From an uncultured Bacilli bacterium (lineage in GTDB: Bacteria; Bacillota_I; Bacilli_A; RF39; UBA660): a stretch of 31,557 nt of DNA. Of the stretch, positions 7,945 to 15,359 are shown one piece after another. The translations under genes and the position numbers were made by a program. Under the pieces are notes generated by a model. The model made no database searches. It saw only the letters and a list, made by a program, of their open reading frames with translations, and had not been told where the DNA came from. How positions within the stretch are numbered: position 1 is the first letter of the stretch; every line of letters begins with the position of its first letter. The stretch lies in contig CAJTXV010000020.1 of the NCBI GenBank assembly GCA_910584255.1, positions 1-31,557 on the forward strand, given 5' to 3'.

Positions 7945-9042
7945 GTGATTCAGAGTTGTTATATTCATATTCCTTTTTGTGAGCATATTTGTAGTTATTG
8001 TGACTTTTCTAAAATGTATTATAATGAAGAATGGTGTAAGAGATATTTGGATTCTTTAAAAAAAGAAATTTTTGATTATTATCAGGGTGAAAAATTAGAA
8101 ACTATTTATATTGGAGGTGGAACTCCTTCTAGTCTTTCTATTTCTAACTTAGAATACCTTTTTCAAATATTACAAATTTTAAAAATGAGTTCCTCTTGTG
8201 AAGTAACGATTGAATGTAATATAGAAAATATTACATTAGAAAAACTAGAATTATTCAAAAAGAATGGGATTAATCGTTTAAGTATTGGGATTGAATCTTC
8301 GAACTCAGAAATTTTATCTATGTTAGAAAGACCTTATTCGAAAGAAAAAATATTTTCTACTATGAATTTAGTCAAGCAATGTGGTTTTTCAAATATTAAT
8401 GTAGATTTAATGTATGCAATTCCTGATGAAACTACGGGAGTTCTTTTAGAAGATTTGGAGTTTTTTTTGTCTTTTGATGTGCCTCATATTTCTACTTATT
8501 CTTTAATGATTGAAGAGCATACAAAATTATTTAATCAAAATGTGATGCCAATTGAGGAAGAATTAGATTTAGAAATGTATAAAATGATTCATAAAAAATT
8601 GAAAGAATCAGGATATGAACATTATGAAATCAGTAATTTCGCAAAACCTGGATTTCGTTCCAAACATAATATGACCTATTGGAAAAATGAAGAGTATTAT
8701 GGATTTGGATTAGGAGCATCTGGATATATTCATGGAATTCGCTATTCAAATACAAGGAGTTTTCAAGATTATGAGAAGGGAAAATATTGTGAAAGGAAGG
8801 AAAAAATTTCTAAGCAGCTTGACATAGAAAATGAAATTATGTTAGGATTTAGGACAATGGAGGGTATTTCAAAGGATACTTTTAAAAAGAAATATGGATA
8901 TGATTTTAAGGAAATCGATGTAGTTTCATCCTTATTAAAGCAAGGAAAACTAGTGGAGAATAAAATATCATATTATATTCCATTTCGTTATTGGTATATT
9001 TTAAATGAAATTCTCATTCATTTTATAAAGGAAGTAGAGTAG
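7945..9042 (+). CDS. hemW: Radical SAM heme chaperone HemW (coproporphyrinogen oxidase-like)
   Basis: HemW is a radical SAM protein that binds heme and S-adenosylmethionine; it resembles HemN but is regarded as a heme chaperone rather than the oxidase. Visible motifs are YIHIPFCEHICSYCDF with the CX3CX2C iron-sulfur cluster site, YIGGGTPS for SAM binding, RLSIGIES, and HYEISNFAKPG near the C-terminal domain. An ATG at 7936 is in frame, but AAGGAG (7930-7935) abuts it with no spacing. The GTG at 7945 lies 9 nt after AAGGAG and gives the short N-terminus usual for HemW, so I prefer it (365 residues). Other heme synthesis genes are not in the window. Confidence 0.92.
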   Translation: MIQSCYIHIPFCEHICSYCDFSKMYYNEEWCKRYLDSLKKEIFDYYQGEKLETIYIGGGTPSSLSISNLEYLFQILQILKMSSSCEVTIECNIENITLEKLELFKKNGINRLSIGIESSNSEILSMLERPYSKEKIFSTMNLVKQCGFSNINVDLMYAIPDETTGVLLEDLEFFLSFDVPHISTYSLMIEEHTKLFNQNVMPIEEELDLEMYKMIHKKLKESGYEHYEISNFAKPGFRSKHNMTYWKNEEYYGFGLGASGYIHGIRYSNTRSFQDYEKGKYCERKEKISKQLDIENEIMLGFRTMEGISKDTFKKKYGYDFKEIDVVSSLLKQGKLVENKISYYIPFRYWYILNEILIHFIKEVE

Positions 9043-9043
9043 T

Positions 9044-9628
9044 ATGGATAAAATTAAAGTATTTGAAAAAGAAATTGGTTATATTAAAAGCAAAGATTAT
9101 CAAGAAGATTTAAAAAAGTTAATTGAAGGACTTCCTGATTATTTTTTTGAATTAGAAGCGTCTTCTACAGGAAAATATCATCCTAAGTATGCATTAGGAG
9201 TAGGAGGATTAGTGCGTCATACGAAAGCAGCTGTTAGAATTGCTTTTGAATTATTAAATGATCCTATCATTGGAGATAAATATACCCAAAGGGAAAAGGA
9301 TTTAATGCTTTTGTCACTTGTACTTCATGATGGTTTAAAGTATGGAAATCCAAAAGAAAAATATACAAGAGCGGATCACCCATTGGTTGCTAGTGAATAT
9401 GTGAAGTCAAGAAAAGAAGAATTATCTTTGATTGATGAAGATATAGAATTTGTTTATGATGTGATTGCTTCTCACATGGGACCTTGGAATACTCATCCTT
9501 ACACAAAAGAAGAAATCTTACCAAGGCCTAAAACTAGATATCAAAATTTTGTTCATATGTGTGACTATTTAGCAAGTAGAAAATGTATTTTATTAGAATT
9601 TGATGATCAGAATAATATAGTGGATTAA
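9044..9628 (+). CDS. HD-domain phosphohydrolase
   Basis: This 194-residue protein shows the metal-binding pattern of the HD superfamily: His59 (GLVRHTKAA), the doublet His95-Asp96 (VLHDGLKYG), His112 (ADHPLVAS), His144 (ASHMGPWNT) and Asp174 (HMCDYLASRK). HD proteins of this size hydrolyse phosphate esters of nucleotides or related compounds; the substrate here is unknown. It starts one nt after the hemW stop with AAGGAAG upstream and is followed 3 nt later by the M29 peptidase, so it belongs to the lepA-hemW operon. Confidence 0.85.
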   Translation: MDKIKVFEKEIGYIKSKDYQEDLKKLIEGLPDYFFELEASSTGKYHPKYALGVGGLVRHTKAAVRIAFELLNDPIIGDKYTQREKDLMLLSLVLHDGLKYGNPKEKYTRADHPLVASEYVKSRKEELSLIDEDIEFVYDVIASHMGPWNTHPYTKEEILPRPKTRYQNFVHMCDYLASRKCILLEFDDQNNIVD

Positions 9629-9631
9629 AAT

Positions 9632-10873
9632 ATGGAAGAATTAAGAAAAAAATATATAGATTTACTTTTAAATAAATGTATTTATCCTAAGAATAAATCA
9701 TTATTTATTTCCTATGAAAAAGAAAATATCGATTTTATAACACTGCTTATACAAAGAGCAAAACAACTAGGATTTGAAAACTTTTTAATGGAAGAACGAG
9801 ATATTGCTTTAGAACATAAATTATTATGTAAACTTTCCATTCAAGAAATCAAGACTCACCCATATTTTTGTAATAATGTTTGGAATCAAGCAGTAGAAGG
9901 AAATTATGCCTTTTTAATAGAATCCACTACATTTCCTCACTATTTGGATGATATTGAGGAAGATAAAATCATTGCTATGAATCAGACAACAATGAAGACT
10001 TATAGTGAGTATATGAAAAGTGTAATGAATGATTCTATTTCTTGGACTATTTTTGCACTTCCCAATCAACTGTGGGCTAAAACACTATTTCCGGAAGAGA
10101 ATTATCCTTATCAGAAATTAGAAAAATTGATTTATTCTTTTTGTATGGTGGATACTACCAATCCGATAGAAGCATGGAATCAATATATTCACCTTGAAAA
10201 GAAAAAAACTATTTACTTAAATCAATTGAATATAAAAGAACTTATATTTAAAAATGGTTTAGGGACAAATATCACAATCACACTTCCCCAAAATTATATA
10301 TTTCGTTCTTTAGAAAACAATCATTGTATAGAAAATATTCCTATCTATTCTGTTTGGACTCTACCACATAAATATCTTGTAGATGGGATTATCTATGGGA
10401 GTATGCCAATTACATATCTAAATTATCATATTGATAAATATTGGTTTAAATTTTCCAATGGAAAAGTAGTTGACTATGATGCGGAATTAGGAAAAGAGTA
10501 TTTGGATGAATTTTTTTCTAGGGATGATAGTCATATGCGTCTAGGAGAAATTGCAATTGTAGATTCTAATTCCCCAATTTCTAAAACGAAAATGATTTAT
10601 AATAATAATTTATTTGATGAAAATATTGGAACACATTTGGCATTCGGTAGTGCTTATCAGAATACAATTCAAGGTGGAATAAAGATGGATACAGAAGAGT
10701 TAGATAAGTCTGGATGTAATGTTTGTTCTGCTCATATGGATTTTACAATTGGAACATCTGATTTAAAGATAATAGCTAAAACTTATGATAATTACGAATT
10801 TGAAATATTTAAACATGGAAATTTTAATTATGAATTAATTAATGAAGATGGCCCGTTTGATAAAGATGATTGA
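9632..10873 (+). CDS. M29-family aminopeptidase, divergent at one metal-ligand position
   Basis: The 413-residue length and overall pattern match M29 metallo-aminopeptidases (AmpS/PepS/aminopeptidase T), cytosolic enzymes with a two-metal centre. Conserved parts are LGEIAIV (Glu306), LFDENIGTHLAFG (Glu330, His335), AYQNTIQGG (Tyr342) and AHMDFTIGTSDL (His368, Asp370). At the position where the family normally reads EEVFT-P, with a metal-binding Glu, this protein reads YSVWTLP, so Ser240 replaces the ligand. It may be inactive, mononuclear or altered in specificity. The ribosome binding site is weak, so expression may rely on coupling to the HD gene. The last gene of the lepA operon. Confidence 0.88.
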   Translation: MEELRKKYIDLLLNKCIYPKNKSLFISYEKENIDFITLLIQRAKQLGFENFLMEERDIALEHKLLCKLSIQEIKTHPYFCNNVWNQAVEGNYAFLIESTTFPHYLDDIEEDKIIAMNQTTMKTYSEYMKSVMNDSISWTIFALPNQLWAKTLFPEENYPYQKLEKLIYSFCMVDTTNPIEAWNQYIHLEKKKTIYLNQLNIKELIFKNGLGTNITITLPQNYIFRSLENNHCIENIPIYSVWTLPHKYLVDGIIYGSMPITYLNYHIDKYWFKFSNGKVVDYDAELGKEYLDEFFSRDDSHMRLGEIAIVDSNSPISKTKMIYNNNLFDENIGTHLAFGSAYQNTIQGGIKMDTEELDKSGCNVCSAHMDFTIGTSDLKIIAKTYDNYEFEIFKHGNFNYELINEDGPFDKDD

Positions 10874-10952
10874 AATAAGTATTTTTCTTAAAAGGGAGGG
10901 TAAATTTTTTGATTATAGATTAGAGGTTGTAGATGGTTCTATTCATCGTTAA
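10866..10952 (+). CDS. Possible 28-residue small ORF overlapping the M29 gene end
   Basis: ATG at 10866 overlaps the M29 stop by 8 nt in another frame and runs for 28 codons to TAA at 10950-10952. The peptide MIEISIFLKREGKFFDYRLE... has an ordinary protein-like composition. No clear ribosome binding site is present, so only coupling to the M29 gene would support translation. It may equally be chance or the remnant of a lost gene. Confidence 0.2.
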   Translation: MIEISIFLKREGKFFDYRLEVVDGSIHR

Positions 10953-10973
10953 TCGAATAAATGTACGAATTTG

Positions 10974-11002
10974 TTGTAAATTTAATTTTTGTATGCTATA
11001 AT
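10974..11002 (+). promoter_or_regulatory. Sigma-A promoter of the thymidylate-kinase-like gene
   Basis: TTGTAA (10974-10979), 17-nt spacer, TATAAT (10997-11002) with an extended TG at 10994-10995. The start codon is 23 nt downstream of the -10. Confidence 0.75.
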
Positions 11003-11025
11003 TAATTTATAGTGAGGTTGATAGT

Positions 11026-11691
11026 ATGAAAGGAAGACTAATTGTAATTGAAGGAACAGATTGTTCTGGAAAAGAAACGCAAGCAAATTTATTGGTTAGA
11101 AAATTACAAGCAATGGGAATGAAGACCGTTCAGATTAGTTTTCCTATGTATGATACTCCAACTGGTAAAATCGTTGGTGGTCCTTTTTTAGGAAACTCGA
11201 ATATTGCAGAAAGCTATTTTCCTGAGGGTGCTACTAAGGTAGATCCTAAAATTTCTTGTTTATTTTATGCGGCAGATCGAAAATATAATTTTCCAAAAAT
11301 TCAAAAATATTTAGAAGAAGGATACTATGTAATTTTGGATCGCTATGTTAGTTCTAATATGGCACATCAAGGTTCTAAGATTGTTGATAAAGATGAGCGA
11401 TTTTATTTTTACCGTTGGATTGATAAACTGGAATATTGGTTACTGGAACTTCCTAAGGCAGATATTACGTTTTATTTACATGTTCCATATCATGTTACAA
11501 AAGAATTAATGAAACAAAGAGGAGAGGATGATGACGCAGAAAAAGATGATAATTATTTAATTCGTTCCGAAGAAACTTATATTGAACTATCAGAACTTTA
11601 TCATTGGAATACTATTCAGTGTGTAGAGGATGAAAAGATTAGAACCATAGAAGAAATCAATGCAGAAATTTTAAAGGCTGTAATAGAATAA
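11026..11691 (+). CDS. tmk: Thymidylate (dTMP) kinase-like protein
   Basis: Thymidylate kinase phosphorylates dTMP to dTDP with ATP in dTTP synthesis. The 221-residue protein has the P-loop GTDCSGKET (10-18), a DRY motif at 105-107 followed by SSNMAHQG for nucleotide binding, and a charged LID segment (about 164-180, KQRGEDDDAEKDD). It lacks the GGT-LRE wording of the typical Gram-positive enzyme and reads DTPTGKIVGGPFLG instead. The gene may therefore be a divergent paralogue or a related deoxynucleoside monophosphate kinase. It has its own promoter, GAGGTTGAT ribosome binding site and terminator, so it is monocistronic. The usual neighbours holB and the tatD gene are not here. Confidence 0.85.
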   Translation: MKGRLIVIEGTDCSGKETQANLLVRKLQAMGMKTVQISFPMYDTPTGKIVGGPFLGNSNIAESYFPEGATKVDPKISCLFYAADRKYNFPKIQKYLEEGYYVILDRYVSSNMAHQGSKIVDKDERFYFYRWIDKLEYWLLELPKADITFYLHVPYHVTKELMKQRGEDDDAEKDDNYLIRSEETYIELSELYHWNTIQCVEDEKIRTIEEINAEILKAVIE

Positions 11692-11728
11692 AATATCATT
11701 TTTGGTATATTTCTATTACAGTTTTTTT
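11678..11728 (+). terminator. Terminator of the thymidylate-kinase-like gene
   Basis: An 11-bp perfect stem (CTGTAATAGAA at 11678-11688 with 11711-11721) is followed by seven T. The left arm overlaps the stop codon. Confidence 0.85.
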
Positions 11729-11818
11729 CAACTATATCAAAAAATTAAACTGGAAGGTTTCTTTATAATTATATAATATAGATTATATAATTTTGTTCTA
11801 GGCATTTAGTATGTTCAA

Positions 11819-11848
11819 TTGTTTTATGCCTATCACTAATAGTATAAT
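11819..11848 (+). promoter_or_regulatory. Candidate promoter of a non-coding transcript
   Basis: TTGTTT (11819-11824), an 18-nt spacer and TATAAT (11843-11848), pointing into a region with no protein gene that ends in a strong plus-strand terminator at 11981-12023. Confidence 0.35.
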
Positions 11849-11935
11849 ATTTATAGGAATATTTAGTTAGTTTAGGTACTATCCTCCTTGTACTATCATA
11901 ATACTCCTTATTATTGTGATTTTAGTCATTTTAAT

Positions 11936-11967
11936 AAAAATAGTACCAACTGTATAAGTCGGTACTA
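11936..11967 (-). terminator. Terminator for the minus-strand pilus ATPase transcript
   Basis: On the minus strand TAGTACC (11967-11961) pairs with GGTACTA (11947-11941) and is followed by five U. It lies about 170 nt beyond the ATPase stop. Confidence 0.5.
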
Positions 11968-11980
11968 AATCTAATTTTTT

Positions 11981-12023
11981 AGGAATAATACCTAGCTCTG
12001 CAAAACTAGGTATTCCTTTTTTT
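11981..12023 (+). terminator. Strong plus-strand terminator
   Basis: AATACCTAG (11986-11994 region) pairs perfectly with CTAGGTATT, extended by AGGA/TCCT across a small bulge, followed by seven T. No plus-strand protein gene precedes it after the 11678-11728 terminator, which is why a small RNA is suspected. Confidence 0.75.
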
Positions 12024-12138
12024 ATTCTATGCAAATTTCTTTGGTATATTCATAATAACACATTTTGTTATTATTGTCAAAGTGTCCTGTTGCAAAAAAA
12101 TGGATTTTTATTCAACATTCCTTAATGTTTAAGAAACC

Positions 12139-14211
12139 TTAAATTAAACTATCATCATTTGAAATTGAGTTTTCTAATACTGTATTTTTTGTTTCTGAAG
12201 TATTCGTTGGTGGCTCAGTAATTTGGATGGTTGGCATCTCAATAGATGGAGTAGTTTCTATTTTTTCTTCTTTATTTTCATTTGTGGTTTGTGTTGTTTG
12301 GGTGGATTCTAATGTAGGTATTTCTAAATTTGTTGCAGTTGAAAGTTCTTGTGTTGGGTTTTCTACATTCGTAGGTGTTTCTACCGTTTCAGGAGTTGGT
12401 TTTTCTGTTTCTTGGATGGGTTCAGTCGTTTGAACTGGTGGTAATTCTATATTTGTATTTTCTGTAGTAATTGGCGTTTCTACGATTGTTTCATTTACAA
12501 CTGGAGCTGGTTCTATATTGATTGGAGGTTCCTGTACAACTTCTGAAGGAGTGTTTTCTATACTTTCTGTAGTGGGAGCCGATTGTGTTGGTGGTGTTAG
12601 TTGCGTTTCTAAATGGACATTTTCAATGGGAACTGGGATTGGTTCCATACTTTGAGTTTGTCCTAATTCTATTGGTTGATTCTCTACAGGTGTTTGTATT
12701 TCTATTGATTTTGCCGGTTGCAAATCGATGGTAGGTGTTTGAGTAACTTCAGGAGTAGGTGTTTCTATAGGTAAGGTAGGTGGTGGTGTCAAAGTAGGAG
12801 CATCTACTTGAATCGATGTTATTTCTTGTGCAGGTTGAAGTTCTATATTTGTGTTTTCCATCGTTATAGGGGTTTCTATTACGGTTGTAACGGGTGCTTC
12901 CGTAATCGTTATGGTATTTTGTTCTTCAGTTTCTGTAGGTGCTTCTGTTTCTGTTTTTTCTACTTCACTTTGTTCTTGATTTTCCTGTTCGTCATTTTCC
13001 TCTGCTTGATGAATCAACATGAGTGCTTCATCAATTTCAATTAATTTATAAATTTCTTCAAAGGTCGTAAATCCTTTTGCTACTTTATCGAGTCCATCTT
13101 GTAATAGGGTAATTGTATCATTTTTTTCATATACTATTTTTCTTAATTCTTCTTTATCAGAATCTGTTTTGTTAATAATATCTCGAATCTCATCATTTAC
13201 AGTTAGTACTTCTTGAATAGCAATTCTTCCCCAAAAACCATTACTACAATGATCACATTTTGCAGGTTCCCACATTTCGTTAATATTTATTTTCATGATA
13301 TCTTTAAATACCATTTTTTCATAGGCAGTCGCAGGACGTGTTTTTTTACAGTGAGGGCATAATCTCCTTGCTAGTTTTTGAGAAATAATTCCTTCTAAGG
13401 CTGTTGAAAGTAAATAACGTTCTACATCCATATCGATGAGTCTTTCGATGGTGGATAGGGAATCATTTGTATGAACGGTTGATAATACTACATGTCCGGT
13501 AATGGATGCACGAACGGCAATTCGAGCAGTTTCGGAATCACGAATTTCTCCAATTAGAATGACGTTTGGATCTTGACGCAAAATTGAACGTAGGGCTGCT
13601 GCAAAGGTCATTCCAATTTCACTGTTTACCTGTACTTGGTTAATTCCTTCAATATTCATTTCAATTGGGTCTTCTACGGTAATAATATTGGTTTCTTCCT
13701 TATTTAAAGTTTGTAACATAGCGTAAGTCGTAGTAGATTTACCAGAACCAGTTGCACCAGTTACAAGAATAATACCATTGGGAACTTGGGTCATTCGAAC
13801 TACTTTTTCATAATTCGTAGGAGAGAAGTCTAATCGGTTTAGTCCTTCTAGACTCATACTATAGTCGAGAATACGGATTACCACTTTTTCACCTTCATTG
13901 GTAGGCAAAACAGAAACACGCATATCTAAATCTAAATTGTCAATTCTTCCCTTAATTGCACCATCTTGGGGGAGTCTATTTTCAGTAATATTCATTCCTG
14001 AAATCAACTTAATTCTCGTTGTGACATTTCGCTCGCTATCTTTTGGAAGAATGGTATGATCTTGTAAATTACCATCAATTCTCATTCGAATTTTTAATCC
14101 GTTTTCCAAAGGATCAAAGTGAATATCAGAAGCCCTCGATTTTACAGCAACTAGGATAATATTGTTTACCAAGTCAACAATTGGTGTATTCGCTACATCA
14201 TACTTTACCAT
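12139..14211 (-). CDS. GspE/PilB/ComGA-type secretion ATPase with long Pro/Thr/Glu-rich tail
   Basis: The 690-residue protein begins with a type II secretion/type IV pilus assembly ATPase. It has an N2-type domain (1-120, SRASDIHFDP), Walker A GATGSGKST (152-160), Asp box TVEDPIE (178-184), Walker B ILIGEIRD (218-225) and His box GHVVLSTVHTND (239-250). A zinc site is formed by Cys285, Cys288, Cys319 and Cys322. There is no N1 domain, as in ComGA. The core ends near residue 400. The last 290 residues are low complexity, rich in Pro, Thr, Glu, Ile, Asn and Gln, with a duplicated ETPIT-ENTNIEL-P-Q unit (about 446-461 and 578-594). Such a tail is not usual for the family. AGGGTGAT precedes the ATG. 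The two prepilin genes are divergent next to it. Confidence 0.92.
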   Translation of the reverse strand: MVKYDVANTPIVDLVNNIILVAVKSRASDIHFDPLENGLKIRMRIDGNLQDHTILPKDSERNVTTRIKLISGMNITENRLPQDGAIKGRIDNLDLDMRVSVLPTNEGEKVVIRILDYSMSLEGLNRLDFSPTNYEKVVRMTQVPNGIILVTGATGSGKSTTTYAMLQTLNKEETNIITVEDPIEMNIEGINQVQVNSEIGMTFAAALRSILRQDPNVILIGEIRDSETARIAVRASITGHVVLSTVHTNDSLSTIERLIDMDVERYLLSTALEGIISQKLARRLCPHCKKTRPATAYEKMVFKDIMKININEMWEPAKCDHCSNGFWGRIAIQEVLTVNDEIRDIINKTDSDKEELRKIVYEKNDTITLLQDGLDKVAKGFTTFEEIYKLIEIDEALMLIHQAEENDEQENQEQSEVEKTETEAPTETEEQNTITITEAPVTTVIETPITMENTNIELQPAQEITSIQVDAPTLTPPPTLPIETPTPEVTQTPTIDLQPAKSIEIQTPVENQPIELGQTQSMEPIPVPIENVHLETQLTPPTQSAPTTESIENTPSEVVQEPPINIEPAPVVNETIVETPITTENTNIELPPVQTTEPIQETEKPTPETVETPTNVENPTQELSTATNLEIPTLESTQTTQTTNENKEEKIETTPSIEMPTIQITEPPTNTSETKNTVLENSISNDDSLI

Positions 14212-14243
14212 ATTATCACCCTTATTATTCTCTTAAATTCCCT

Positions 14244-14260
14244 ATAGTATTTTATACTAT
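14244..14260. promoter_or_regulatory. Palindrome in the divergent pilus intergenic region
   Basis: ATAGTAT-TTT-ATACTAT is a perfect 7-3-7 inverted repeat between the ATPase gene and the first prepilin. It lies 33 nt from the ATPase start and 50 nt from the prepilin ATG. It could be an operator controlling both sides, but it also contains -10-like sequence (TATACT) and the region is very AT-rich. Confidence 0.35.
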
Positions 14261-14310
14261 TTTATTATATAATAATTTTAAAGGATAATCAATAAAGGAA
14301 AGTGAATTTC

Positions 14311-15345
14311 ATGAAAAGAATAGGGAGTCGGGGGTTTATATTAGTAGAAACATTGATTGTAGCCGTTTTTATTATGACACTATTTATTTTTGTCTATAAA
14401 AACTCTGTTCCTATGATTGGAAGATATGAGCAGTTACGCCGTTATGATGACTTAGATAGTGTATATGCAATTAACTTAGTACGTAAGATGGTAACCAGTT
14501 ACTTATCGTTTGATAGAATTGATGAATTGCTTTCTAATGTAGCGTATGTAGATATTTCTGATTGTAACGATACGAATTTGTATACTGATGCATCTTACTG
14601 TTCTAAATTAAAGGAAAATTTACAAATTGAAGATGAGGATGTTATTTTAATTACTCGTTATGATATATCTGAAGATATTCCTGCTTTACAAAAAAGTTTT
14701 CGTGATATTGTAAGAGAAGATGTTCGTTTTGATTCTGGAAATCTTAGTAATTTTAGAGAGTATTTAAGAACTGTTTCCAATCGTGAAACTTTTTATAATC
14801 CATCGAGTCTTTCTAATAAGGCAATGGGCGTTTATCGGTTGTTTATTACGAGAAGTGTGCATCTTGCAGATGGAACGAGAGAGACAAAATATGCAAATAT
14901 TGGAATTTATAAAACTACCTATCTACTTTCTAGTATTAGTAATAGTGCTTCTCTAAAAGCAAATGGTACTTCCTTAGTTTTAGACATCGGAGAAAATTAT
15001 CCATTTACCTCTTTTTTAAAGATTGAGTATACGACTTCTGGTGGAACTGTTGCTTGTGACCCTCCCAATAATGTTTCTTTGGGGAGTTCTAATCAAGAAG
15101 TAAGTTGCACACTTACTGAGAAAAATGGCAATCAATTACATGCTCATTTTACTGTGAAACATGGCTATACTCCGTCTTTTGAGGGATACGAATACAACTG
15201 CGGAGATGAGGATTGTGGTTGTACAGAGAATGAAGATGGAACAGAGTGTATTCCGAATGAGTGCCCAATTGTTTGTACTGGAATGATGCCAAGCTGTTAT
15301 AAAGGTGGAGTCTATGATGAAGAGTCTAGTAAATGTCTTTATTAG
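14311..15345 (+). CDS. Type IV prepilin-like protein with cysteine-rich C-terminus
   Basis: The N-terminus is a class III prepilin signal: leader MKRIGSRG, cleavage between Gly8 and Phe9, Glu at +5 of the mature protein, then a hydrophobic helix (ETLIVAVFIMTLFIFVY). The mature part has about 280 residues with no domain I recognise. Its last 50 residues carry eight cysteines, plus a pair near Cys249/Cys266, suggesting disulfide-stabilised extracellular structure. The ATG at 14311 is preferred over an in-frame GTG at 14302 because it gives an 8-residue leader, the same length as in the next gene; AAAGGAAAGTG lies upstream. The stop precedes the next start by 14 nt. The divergent ATPase would power its assembly. 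A prepilin peptidase is not in the window. Confidence 0.8.
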   Translation: MKRIGSRGFILVETLIVAVFIMTLFIFVYKNSVPMIGRYEQLRRYDDLDSVYAINLVRKMVTSYLSFDRIDELLSNVAYVDISDCNDTNLYTDASYCSKLKENLQIEDEDVILITRYDISEDIPALQKSFRDIVREDVRFDSGNLSNFREYLRTVSNRETFYNPSSLSNKAMGVYRLFITRSVHLADGTRETKYANIGIYKTTYLLSSISNSASLKANGTSLVLDIGENYPFTSFLKIEYTTSGGTVACDPPNNVSLGSSNQEVSCTLTEKNGNQLHAHFTVKHGYTPSFEGYEYNCGDEDCGCTENEDGTECIPNECPIVCTGMMPSCYKGGVYDEESSKCLY

Positions 15346-15359
15346 AAACGGGGGTTGTT

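Larger units (their letters stand above)
11855..12023 (+). ncRNA. Candidate small RNA with two anti-Shine-Dalgarno loops
   Basis: Between the candidate promoter and the terminator lie about 170 nt with no ATG-initiated frame. Hairpin 1 (GTAC 11876-11879 with 11890-11893) would expose UAUCCUCCUU. Hairpin 2 (AUAAUA 11898-11903 with UAUUAU 11909-11914) has the loop CUCCU. Hairpin 3 pairs UAGUACC (11941-11947) with GGUACUA (11961-11967). The same GGUACUA also occurs at 11875-11881, so hairpin 3's left arm could pair there instead. The last hairpin is the terminator. C-rich loops complementary to ribosome binding sites are a feature of known Gram-positive regulatory RNAs. The assignment is inferential. 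Confidence 0.3.
11729..12138. other. Intergenic region without a protein gene; several inverted repeats
   Basis: No reading frame here looks coding on either strand. Besides the promoter, hairpins and candidate RNA listed separately, it holds TAGGCAT/ATGCCTA (11799-11805 with 11826-11832), overlapping the candidate promoter, and a 9-bp inverted repeat (12052-12060 with 12066-12074) without a T-tract. The minus-strand ATPase transcript must end within this region. Confidence 0.6.

Noticed and set aside
10933..11001. 22-residue ORF with AGAGG upstream (MVLFIVNR...)
   Set aside because: It runs through the -35 and -10 of the thymidylate-kinase-like promoter and has an unusual Cys/Phe-rich composition. 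Chance is more likely.
11860..11935. Minus-strand mini-gene with AGGAG and ATG
   Set aside because: The frame is only six codons (MIVQGG, then stop), and the following frames are short.
11855..12023. T-box or other known riboswitch
   Set aside because: No T-box core sequence or other riboswitch signature was found, and no gene lies directly downstream on the same strand.
12227..13044. Plus-strand reading frames opposite the ATPase tail
   Set aside because: These are the complement of Pro/Thr/Glu codons, giving Val/Ser/Gly- and Phe/Cys-rich peptides without ribosome binding sites.
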